A stretch of 61,304 nt of DNA from an uncultured Burkholderiales bacterium (GTDB lineage Bacteria > Pseudomonadota > Gammaproteobacteria > Burkholderiales > Burkholderiaceae_C), in the NCBI GenBank assembly GCA_903880855.1, contig CAIRQX010000131.1, positions 1 through 61,304 on the forward strand, written 5' to 3'. Below the pieces are notes generated by a model. It had not been told where the DNA came from. It saw nothing but the letters and a program-made list of their open reading frames with translations, and ran no database searches. Shown here in pieces: positions 1 to 6,941 of this stretch; positions within the stretch are counted from its first letter, which is position 1; each line of letters starts with the position of its first letter. The position numbers and the translations under genes were made by a program.

Positions 1-527
1 ACTTGCAGATCATCCGTCTCCAGTGAAGCTATTTGCTTAGTCGTTAAAGCAGCTAATTGCTTTGTCACCAAGTTACTCACCTGATCTGTCGTCAGAGCAA
101 CAACTTGGTCCGTTGTTAAGGCAGCAACCTGTAGCGTCGTTAACGCTTGAATTTGCTCGGTAGTAATCGCTTGCAGATCATCTGTCTCAATTGAAGCTAT
201 TTGCTTAGCCGTTAGAGAAACCAATTGTTCTGTCATCAAGTTACTGACCTGGTCCGTCGTCAGGGCAACCACTTGGTCTGTCGTGAAGGCGGCTATCTGC
301 AACGTCTTCATGGTATTTATCTGATCCGTCATCAGAGCAACCACTTGGTCTGTTGTGAATGCAGCGATCTGCATAGATGTGAAGCTTTGAATTTGATCGG
401 TAGTGATCACTTGCAGATCATCCGTCTCCAGTGAAGCTATTTGCTTAGTCGTTAAAGCAGCTAATTGCTTTGTCACCAAGTTACTCACCTGATCTGTCGT
501 CAGAGCAACAACTTGGTCCGTTGTTAA
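1..527 (-). repeat. Exact 119-bp direct repeat (1-119 and 409-527)
   Basis: Positions 1-119 recur identically at 409-527, again with an offset of 408 bp. The copies diverge right after 119 and 527. It is a second, independent trace of the 17-octapeptide period in the repeat gene. Confidence 0.9.
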
Positions 528-2789
528 TGCTGCCATGTGCGACGTTTTTATGTTTATCAACTGGTCAGTCGTGATAGCAACAACTTGGTCCGTTGTCAAT
601 GCGCCGATTTGCGATGCCTTCATGGCGTTCAACTGATCACTCATCAACACCACTATTTGATCGGATGTCAATGATGCTATTTGTGAATTTTTTAATCCTT
701 GTATCTGAATACTAGTAATTGCTTGCAAGTCATCAGATTCAATCGCAACAATTTGATCAGTTGTTAATGCAACTAACTGGGAGATTTTTAATTTGCTGAA
801 CTGGTCTGTCTTCAGAGCAACTATTTGATCGGTTGTTAAAGATGCTATTTGTGAAGTTTTTAATGCTTGTATCTGGGCACTAGTGATGGCCCGTAAGTCT
901 TGTGACTCTAACGATACTATCTGATCAGTTGTTAACGCAGCCACTTGAGAAGTTTTTAAGCTATTTACTTGACCCGTCTCCAAGGCAACAATTTGATAGG
1001 TCGTTAAGGCTGCTATCTGTGAATTTTTGAATCCTTGTATCTGAGCACTAGTAATTGCTTGCAAAGCATCTGATGCGATCGAGACAATTTGATCAGTTGT
1101 AAGCGCAATTAATTGTGAAGTTTTCAAGCTACTTACCTGACCTGTCATCAGAGCGACTACTTGGTCTGTAGTTAAAGCAGCTATCTGCGACGTCTTCATA
1201 CCGTTTAACTGCTCCGCCTTCAGGGCAGTTATTTGATCCGTCGTCAATGATTTAATTTGCGAAGTTTTTAACGCTTGTATCTGAATACTACTGATTGCCT
1301 GTAAGTCTTCTGACTCGATCGCAGCTATTTGATCAGTTGTTAGCACAGCCAATTGAGAGGTTTTTAAACTACTTACTTGATCCGTCTGCAGCGCAACTAT
1401 TTGATCGCTCGTTAATGATGCTATTTGGAGTGTTGTAAGCGCTTGGATTTGATTGGTTGTTAGCTTTTGAAGCTCCTCTGTTGTCAAAGAAGATATTTGA
1501 AGCGATGTGAAGCTCTGAATTTGAATAGTGGTAATTGCTTGCAAGTCAGCTGACTCAAGCGAAGTTATTTGATCAGAGGTCAGCGCAGCCAATTGAGATG
1601 CTTTTAAGCTACTTACCTGATCTGTCTTTAGTGCAACAATTTGATCGGTCGTTAAGGCCGCTATCTGCGAAGTCTTGAATGCTTGTATTTGACTACTACT
1701 GATTGCCTGTAAGTCTTCTGACTCGATCGCAGCTATTTGATCAGTTGTTAGCGCAGCCAATTGAGAGGTTTTTAAACGACTTACTTGATCTGTCTGCAGC
1801 GCAACTATTTGATCGCTCGTTAATGATGCTATTTGGAGTGTTGTAAGCGCTTGGATTTGATTGGTTGTTAGCTTTTGAATCTCCTCTGTTGTCAAAGAAG
1901 ATATTTGAAGCGATGTGAAGCTCTGAATTTGAATAGTGGTAATTGCTTGCAAGTCATCTGACTCAAGCGAAGTTATTTGATCAGTGGTCAGCGCAGCCAA
2001 CTGAGCTGTTTTTAAGCTGCTAACCTGATCTGTCTTCAGTGCAACTATTTGATCGGTCGTTAAGGCTGCGATTTGCGAAGTCTTGAATGCTTGTATTTGG
2101 CTACTAGAGAGTACTTGTAAGTCTTCTGATTCGATCGCAACTATTTGATTACTTGTAAGCGCGACCAATTGGGAAGTCTTTAATTTATTGACCTGCTCTG
2201 TCTTTAGTGCGGCTATTTGATTGGTTGTTAATGAAGCTATCTGATTAGTGTTTAATGCTTGAAGTTGGCTACTGGTGAATACTTGCAAGTCTTTTGACTC
2301 GATCGCCGCCATCTGACCCGTTGTTAGTGCCGCTAGCTGCGAGGTTTTTAGACTGCTTACTTGTTCCGTTGTTATTATTTTTATTTGATCTGTTGTTAGT
2401 TTTTTAATTTGCGCAGCTGTCAGAGCCTGTAATTGGTTGGTAGTGATCAAAACAAAATCACTGCTTGTGATGGCTGTAATTTGCTTGCTGCTCAAAGCTG
2501 CAATTTGATTAGTTTTCAAATTAACGATTTGTTCTGTGGTAACAGCCGCAATTTGAGCTTCGATTAATGCAAGTATTTGACTTACAGAAAAATTTGCAAG
2601 TGTGGCTGTTTGAAGTGCAGCAATTGAATCCGTGCTTATTGCCGCTACTTGCTTAGCGGACATGGCAGTAACCTGAGAGCTGGTCAGATTAGCCATTTCT
2701 GTAGAGGTAGTCGCAGCAATACTGGCCGGTGAATAAAGCCTAATTTGACTTGCTGTCTTACTTACAAGATTAGTAATTCCAGTTGCCAT
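1..2789 (-). CDS. Giant octapeptide-repeat protein, N-terminal part (runs off the left edge)
   Basis: An open minus-strand frame starts at the ATG at 2789-2787 and runs to the window edge without a stop (929 codons visible; last full codon at 3-5). Every residue falls in an 8-residue register with Ile, Leu, Val or Met at each eighth position; typical units read ALTTDQIA, SLKTSQLA and SLESDDLQ. About 116 units follow without a single insertion or deletion. Thr/Ser-x-x-Asp/Glu/Gln before a hydrophobic pair suggests a capped short helix per unit, so a solenoid is likely (inference). The N-terminus (MATGITNLVSKTASQI) has no Sec signal, so export by type I or flagellar secretion, or a cytoplasmic location, are all possible; the C-terminus that would decide lies outside. 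A sigma-28 promoter candidate lies 45 bp upstream. The ribosome binding site is poor. I do not recognise a function; a surface or flagellum-associated protein is a guess. Confidence 0.85.
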   Translation of the reverse strand, partial: MATGITNLVSKTASQIRLYSPASIAATTSTEMANLTSSQVTAMSAKQVAAISTDSIAALQTATLANFSVSQILALIEAQIAAVTTEQIVNLKTNQIAALSSKQITAITSSDFVLITTNQLQALTAAQIKKLTTDQIKIITTEQVSSLKTSQLAALTTGQMAAIESKDLQVFTSSQLQALNTNQIASLTTNQIAALKTEQVNKLKTSQLVALTSNQIVAIESEDLQVLSSSQIQAFKTSQIAALTTDQIVALKTDQVSSLKTAQLAALTTDQITSLESDDLQAITTIQIQSFTSLQISSLTTEEIQKLTTNQIQALTTLQIASLTSDQIVALQTDQVSRLKTSQLAALTTDQIAAIESEDLQAISSSQIQAFKTSQIAALTTDQIVALKTDQVSSLKASQLAALTSDQITSLESADLQAITTIQIQSFTSLQISSLTTEELQKLTTNQIQALTTLQIASLTSDQIVALQTDQVSSLKTSQLAVLTTDQIAAIESEDLQAISSIQIQALKTSQIKSLTTDQITALKAEQLNGMKTSQIAALTTDQVVALMTGQVSSLKTSQLIALTTDQIVSIASDALQAITSAQIQGFKNSQIAALTTYQIVALETGQVNSLKTSQVAALTTDQIVSLESQDLRAITSAQIQALKTSQIASLTTDQIVALKTDQFSKLKISQLVALTTDQIVAIESDDLQAITSIQIQGLKNSQIASLTSDQIVVLMSDQLNAMKASQIGALTTDQVVAITTDQLINIKTSHMAALTTDQVVALTTDQVSNLVTKQLAALTTKQIASLETDDLQVITTDQIQSFTSMQIAAFTTDQVVALMTDQINTMKTLQIAAFTTDQVVALTTDQVSNLMTEQLVSLTAKQIASIETDDLQAITTEQIQALTTLQVAALTTDQVVALTTDQVSNLVTKQLAALTTKQIASLETDDLQ
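1291..2106 (-). repeat. Tandem 408-bp higher-order repeat, two near-identical copies
   Basis: Copy 1 (1291-1698) and copy 2 (1699-2106) are offset by exactly 408 bp, or 17 octapeptides, and differ at roughly 15 positions by eye. Both lie inside the octapeptide-repeat gene. The same 408-bp offset continues in degenerate form to the DDL-type unit at about 2113. This is the mark of recent tandem duplication or gene conversion within the gene. Confidence 0.9.
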
Positions 2790-2833
2790 GTAATTTTTTT
2801 AAGCCTAAATTGATAAATTTTCTTCACATCTTT

Positions 2834-2860
2834 GTATCGGTTCGATCCATTATTTATTGA
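2834..2860 (-). promoter_or_regulatory. Candidate sigma-28 (FliA) promoter for the octapeptide-repeat gene
   Basis: On the minus strand the sequence reads TCAA-N15-ACCGATAC, with the -35 box at 2860-2857 and the -10 box at 2841-2834. This has the same spacing and core (CCGAT) as the candidates before fliC, fliS and flgM in this window. The start codon is 45 bp downstream. It implies that the repeat protein is made with the late flagellar genes. Confidence 0.65.
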
Positions 2861-2999
2861 TCTTTTTTTAAAAGAAGTTTATTTATTAATTAAATAAATT
2901 GTACTTATATTTAGTTAATAAACTTTTAATTTATGATTATTTAATAATAAATTAATGTCAAGAGGGTAATTATTGACTAAAAAAATTTACCCTACGCAG

Positions 3000-3068
3000 A
3001 AAACTTTAGTCCAAGCAAGTGCAAAAAGATTAAATAAGTGCAAAAAGTGCAAAAGGGGCTAAAGTTTT
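3000..3068. promoter_or_regulatory. Inverted and direct repeats in the divergent intergenic region
   Basis: The 342-bp AT-rich gap between the divergent octapeptide gene and short flagellin gene holds a 10-bp inverted repeat, AAAACTTTAG at 3000-3009 and CTAAAGTTTT at 3059-3068. Between its arms AAGTGCAAAA occurs three times, at 3018, 3036 and 3045. The arms contain TAAAGTTT, the ideal sigma-28 -35 box, but no good -10 box follows at the right distance on either strand. A regulator binding region is the likeliest reading; the protein is unknown. Confidence 0.4.
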
Positions 3069-3131
3069 ACCGTTTGCTGTTTCGTCGTTCTAGACTTGAT
3101 TTTGCTCTTCAATTTATCAAAGGAATAAAAC

Positions 3132-3944
3132 ATGCAAGTCAATACCAACTTGAACGCGATCTACGCTTCAAATTCTTTACAAAGCGTCAGCACTCAAATT
3201 TCGGATTCAGTTAAAAGAATTAGTACTGGTCAGAAATTGTCCATTGATGATCCTGCAAGCATTGGCATGGGTGCAAGATTGAAAGCGCAAATCGCGGCAA
3301 ACGCTCAGATCAATCAAGGGGTTAATATTGGTATTGGCATGGCACAAGCTATGGATGCTGGGCTGAGCCAAGTTCAAGATATTTTGTCCAATATGTACGC
3401 AATCGCAGCTTCTTCAAACAACAATTATTCAGAAGATACTGTACTAGCAGCAAACGATATGGCTTATCAAGCGTTGCTAACTGACATAACAACCATCAAG
3501 CAAGCATCTGCATTTTGGGGAACCGATACAACGCTTCTAGACAATACTGATGGGGTTGATTTTATTCTTTCTGAAGATGGCGCTACTACATTCACATTGA
3601 ATACATACGATATCAGCGACATCACTGCCGACGGAGGAGACGTTACCAGTCAGGGTAATGCGCAAACAGCGATGACCGCTCTTCAAGCTGATATGCAGAC
3701 AATTGCTGGGTACCAAGCTGAAGTAGGGGCTGCACTTAAGACATTTGACTCACAAATCAGTTTGAATAATGGAATAACTGCAGGTTTATCTACTGCCTAC
3801 AGTCAAGTGACATCTGTAGACCTTGCATCAGAGACTGCAAAATTGGCATCTGATCAAATTAGACAAAATGCTGCGGCTGCAATGTTTGCGCAATCTAACA
3901 CCATGTCTCGCGAAGTGGTTTCTTATCTACTCAAGGGCCTATAA
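3132..3944 (+). CDS. Short divergent flagellin-like protein
   Basis: This is a 270-aa protein with flagellin D0/D1 ends. The N-terminal region carries ISTGQKLSIDDPASIGMGAR, matching the conserved RLSTGLRINSAKDDAAG region of flagellins, and the C-terminus SDQIRQNAAAAMFAQSN matches AQIISQAATAMLAQANQ of the main flagellin here. The middle is short, so there is almost no D2/D3 surface domain. A Shine-Dalgarno AAGGA stands 7 bp before the ATG. It lies next to, but opposite in strand to, the main fliC and diverges from the octapeptide-repeat gene. It could be a minor filament subunit or a specialised junction protein. The lack of a clear sigma-28 -10 box upstream suggests separate control. The family assignment is solid; the role is inference. 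Confidence 0.85.
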   Translation: MQVNTNLNAIYASNSLQSVSTQISDSVKRISTGQKLSIDDPASIGMGARLKAQIAANAQINQGVNIGIGMAQAMDAGLSQVQDILSNMYAIAASSNNNYSEDTVLAANDMAYQALLTDITTIKQASAFWGTDTTLLDNTDGVDFILSEDGATTFTLNTYDISDITADGGDVTSQGNAQTAMTALQADMQTIAGYQAEVGAALKTFDSQISLNNGITAGLSTAYSQVTSVDLASETAKLASDQIRQNAAAAMFAQSNTMSREVVSYLLKGL

Positions 3945-3951
3945 CTAATTT

Positions 3952-4170
3952 TTAATTAGTGCGTATGACACGCCAGCCTTGATCCATTTTTCGGAATGTG
4001 AATTTCCAATTCAGATTTCTCGATTTCACTAAGTAATAGCAAAGTGAACGCAGGCTTTGTGCTTTTTTAAAATCTGAGAAGTAAAGGCTATCTCCTACTT
4101 CGAGCGAACCCAATGTATTGATTCCTTCCTGGCTACGTATTCGTTCAAGGTCAATGCGTTCAACGATCAT
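3952..4170 (-). CDS. Small protein of unknown function (72 aa) between two flagellin genes
   Basis: The frame starts at an ATG with a strong AGGAG six bases upstream, which supports real translation. The protein is basic and ends FRKMDQGWRVIRTN. The pattern GDSLYF, then a Ser-Leu-Arg-Ser helix, then RK..DQGWRV.R resembles small phage and plasmid proteins thought to bind nucleic acid, but this is only a remembered pattern. There is no signal peptide or membrane segment. It converges on the short flagellin gene (7 bp between stops) and is codirectional with fliC, separated from it by a terminator. A post-transcriptional regulator of flagellin is a possible, unsupported role. Confidence 0.7.
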   Translation of the reverse strand: MIVERIDLERIRSQEGINTLGSLEVGDSLYFSDFKKAQSLRSLCYYLVKSRNLNWKFTFRKMDQGWRVIRTN

Positions 4171-4290
4171 GATTTCTCCTGTTCGCTTATATGGTCGGCA
4201 TGAATTGAGAACACTTTAGGTATTTTTTAAAGTATTTAAAAAAATTATTTTGTGAGCAGTACCAAAAAAGCTAGTACTTTTCAATAAATA

Positions 4291-4329
4291 AACAATAGCC
4301 CCAGTCCAAATTGGACTGGGGCTATTGTT
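4291..4329. terminator. Strong rho-independent terminator after fliC
   Basis: The 39-bp sequence is a perfect inverted repeat with 19-bp arms around a single central base (AACAATAGCCCCAGTCCAA and its complement). A T-rich run follows on both strands, so it may act in both directions. It lies 17 bp past the fliC stop codon and insulates fliC from the 72-aa gene. Confidence 0.9.
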
Positions 4330-4346
4330 ATTTCTATACTACTAAA

Positions 4347-6320
4347 TTACTTCAACAAACTCAAAACTGTCTGAGCTGATTGGTTCGCTTGCGCCAACAT
4401 TGCTGTTGCTGCTTGAGAAATAATCTGTGCACGAGCCAGGTTCGTAGTTTCCACACCGTAATCAGTATCCAAGATTCTGCTCTTAGAAGCCTGAGTATTT
4501 GTGACCACGTTGGTCAAATTGTTGACCGTACTATTTAAACGGTTTTGTTTAGCGCCTAAATCAGCACGCATCAAGGAAACCTTTTCAATAGCGTTATCAA
4601 TGGTTTGAATCGAAGATAATGCAGACTCTTGGCTCAGGATATTTAATCCTGACAATGCAGATCCCCCAGCACCTGCACCATAAGAAGGTGCATTTGTGTC
4701 AAAGTCAGACGCGCCAATATTTTGTTCAAGTAAACCGTGTGAGGCATAACCACTAATAACAGCTGATCCATTGTCGTCAGTAATGTTGGGATCACCTAAT
4801 TCAATTTGAATAGGTGCGTTGGTCATAGAGCGCAATTTAAAAGTGTTATCACCGTCTTCGTTAGTATATTTCTCAGCAGTAACTCCAGTTTGTCCAGAAA
4901 ACATGTTGATCAAGTCGACTTTTTCTTGCCAAGCAGCATCAGCAGCAGTTGCATACGCGCCGGTTGCAAAACCTGCAGCATCTGCGCCTGTTGTTGCCTG
5001 CCCAGCTACCCATATATTGACGCCATTAATCTTTAGTTCTCCGTTGTACCACTCAGTTACGATGTCTGCGTCGGCTACTGCGGCTCCCAAGACCACGGGT
5101 CCAGATCCAACCTCAACTCCAGTTCTCATTATCTCAGTCGCCTGTAATCCCAACGTTAGAAGAGCAGTCACCTCATCTGCCCTAGCGCCACCTGTGTCAC
5201 GCCAATTTGTTCCAACAGTAACTGGTTTGCCGTTTAATGAATCAAACTTAAGCATTCCATAGAAATCTGTAGCAGTACTAGCGAATCCTGATCCACCCAA
5301 ATAATCTGTCGCGGCTGAACCGTCTGTAATATTAATCAGTGCACCGCTATTATTAAATAGCACTAGTTTTCCATCACTGTTTAATTTTGCTTGTACAGTG
5401 CCAGCGCTACCGACTTGGTTAATGTGGTCAACTAAATCTTGCATATTTTTGGTTTCGCCGATTGTGAGTGTTTGGTCTTCACCACTATCGACAGCTGTAA
5501 CCACAATGACAAAGTCACCAGAAGCTGTTACTCCACTACCCTTTGTCTTAGCCACAACTTCGTTAAATGCTGATGCTTTCACCATTACATTGGGCGTGTT
5601 ATTGATTGCAGTAACTACGTCATTAATATCTAATGCATCCGCTGTACCGCTAGTATCATCTTTTATCAAGTTGATAAGTTGGCCATTGATCATTAATTTA
5701 GTGGTTCCATCTCCGAAGTCTCCACTGATTGCGGTACCAGTTGTTTCACCGCCCTGAGCCGAGTTATCAATACGAGTACTTATCAAAGTGGTGCTATCTC
5801 CACCATTACCAAGGCCTAAATCAGTTGTTTTAGCTGAGTCAATGGATAGGTTCAGTATTTGGTTTGCTTTATCGCCAATTTGAATCTGCTTACCTTTATA
5901 CGAACCATCTAAAATATTAATATTGTTAAATTGAGTTTTTTCAGCAATACGGTCAATTTCTTGTTTAAGTTGCTGCACCTCTTTGTCTAGAGCGTTACGA
6001 TCAGCGGCGTTATTGATACCGTTAGAAGCTTGCACAGAAAGTTCGCGCATGCGTTGCAATGAGTTAGTAGTTTCTTGCAATGCGCCCTCAGCAGTTTGCA
6101 TCAATGAAATGCCATCGTTAGCATTGCGAATTGCCATTTGTAATCCGCGAACTTGTGACTCCATGCGTGTGCTGATAGATAAGCCAGCTGCGTCATCTTT
6201 TGCAGAATTAATGCGCAATCCAGTTGATAGACGCTCCATAGATGTGGCTTGGCTCAAACCGATAGAACGGCCGGACTCCTGGGCAATCAATGATTTAACG
6301 TTGGTATTGATAACTGACAT
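4347..6320 (-). CDS. fliC: Flagellin, main filament subunit
   Basis: This 657-aa protein has a canonical flagellin N-terminus (MSVINTNVKSLIAQ, then RLSTGLRINSAKDDAAGLSI and the region to about residue 165) and C-terminus (about 560-657, ending AQANQSAQTVLSLLK). The roughly 400-residue centre is rich in Thr, Gly, Ala and Asp and holds a flagellin-hook-IN-like stretch (about 255-340); it forms the variable surface domains. It is longer than the enteric protein (about 500 aa). The start has AGGAG eight bases upstream. A sigma-28 promoter and the downstream terminator make it a single-gene unit. The 96-bp leader contains two inverted repeats (6351-6372 and 6392-6407). Confidence 0.97.
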   Translation of the reverse strand: MSVINTNVKSLIAQESGRSIGLSQATSMERLSTGLRINSAKDDAAGLSISTRMESQVRGLQMAIRNANDGISLMQTAEGALQETTNSLQRMRELSVQASNGINNAADRNALDKEVQQLKQEIDRIAEKTQFNNINILDGSYKGKQIQIGDKANQILNLSIDSAKTTDLGLGNGGDSTTLISTRIDNSAQGGETTGTAISGDFGDGTTKLMINGQLINLIKDDTSGTADALDINDVVTAINNTPNVMVKASAFNEVVAKTKGSGVTASGDFVIVVTAVDSGEDQTLTIGETKNMQDLVDHINQVGSAGTVQAKLNSDGKLVLFNNSGALINITDGSAATDYLGGSGFASTATDFYGMLKFDSLNGKPVTVGTNWRDTGGARADEVTALLTLGLQATEIMRTGVEVGSGPVVLGAAVADADIVTEWYNGELKINGVNIWVAGQATTGADAAGFATGAYATAADAAWQEKVDLINMFSGQTGVTAEKYTNEDGDNTFKLRSMTNAPIQIELGDPNITDDNGSAVISGYASHGLLEQNIGASDFDTNAPSYGAGAGGSALSGLNILSQESALSSIQTIDNAIEKVSLMRADLGAKQNRLNSTVNNLTNVVTNTQASKSRILDTDYGVETTNLARAQIISQAATAMLAQANQSAQTVLSLLK

Positions 6321-6416
6321 GATCTTTTCTCCTGAAGGTTGATCAATTTAGCCTCTGCTTGGAAAGCTAGGCCGGATGGTTTACAAATTTACAGAAATCA
6401 ATTTCTGATAGTTAAA

Positions 6417-6443
6417 GAATCGGAATGGCGATAAAAATCTTTA
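6417..6443 (-). promoter_or_regulatory. Sigma-28 promoter of fliC
   Basis: The minus strand reads TAAAGATT-N11-TCCGATTC, close to the FliA consensus TAAAGTTT-N11-GCCGATAA with exact spacing. It lies in the gap between the flaG stop and the fliC start, about 97 bp before the fliC ATG. Confidence 0.85.
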
Positions 6444-6457
6444 ACGAAATTATTTTT

Positions 6458-6865
6458 TTAAATCAATCCGTGATACAGAACACCTTTGAGACTTTCTATG
6501 CTGTGAGCAACACGAATGATTGCCTCATTAGGGTATTGGCACAGTACCTCACCAGTATCATCTCGTGTAACTTGAACAATTGGAGTGCTCAACGATTTAT
6601 CCATTACAAAACTAATGCCACGCCCGCCATCTTTAAGAGCAGTATTTATTTGATCAATTGCGTTACGAATATTTTGTTCTTTATTTTTATCAACTACTGC
6701 TGGAGCATGCAAAACAGGCTCAGGATTAATAGCTAAGCCAATATCTGTTTTTGTTACAGCTTGTGTTTGTGGAGTTGGATTAGATCCAACTAGTCCATTC
6801 CTTGAAACAGAAGGAATAATTGCTGGATCAATACGTTGAACACTCGGGTTAATATTTAGTGCCAT
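6458..6865 (-). CDS. flaG: FlaG family protein
   Basis: This 135-aa protein has the FlaG domain in its C-terminal half: an Asn/Gln-rich helix (residues about 60-80), then ISFVMD, then IVQVTRDDTGEVLCQYPNEA, the typical FlaG ending. The N-terminal half is low in complexity. FlaG proteins affect filament length and lie next to fliD in many bacteria, as here (fliD is 76 bp upstream in the same direction). An AAGGA precedes the ATG. Its exact molecular role is not settled for the family. Confidence 0.9.
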   Translation of the reverse strand: MALNINPSVQRIDPAIIPSVSRNGLVGSNPTPQTQAVTKTDIGLAINPEPVLHAPAVVDKNKEQNIRNAIDQINTALKDGGRGISFVMDKSLSTPIVQVTRDDTGEVLCQYPNEAIIRVAHSIESLKGVLYHGLI

Positions 6866-6941
6866 AAATAATTCCTTTTCGTCTGAATTATCAGACTACA
6901 GTCATATTCGGCACAAAGTTTAATAACTTTAAGTTGACTAT

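Noticed and set aside
225-434. Plus-strand ORF inside the repeat region
   Set aside because: It is an antisense shadow of the octapeptide frame, with no ribosome binding site and biased composition from the repeat.
1-2400. 24-bp periodic repeats resembling a CRISPR or satellite array
   Set aside because: There are no unique spacers; the period is three codons times eight, and the minus frame is open throughout, so it is a coding repeat.
3060-3086. Sigma-28 promoter for the short flagellin (TAAAGTTT)
   Set aside because: The -35 box is ideal, but the sequence at the right spacing is GTTTCGTC, not a -10 box. It is kept only as part of the inverted repeat.
4806-5757. Plus-strand ORFs opposite fliC
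   Set aside because: They are antisense to a certain gene and encode proteins without any recognisable pattern.
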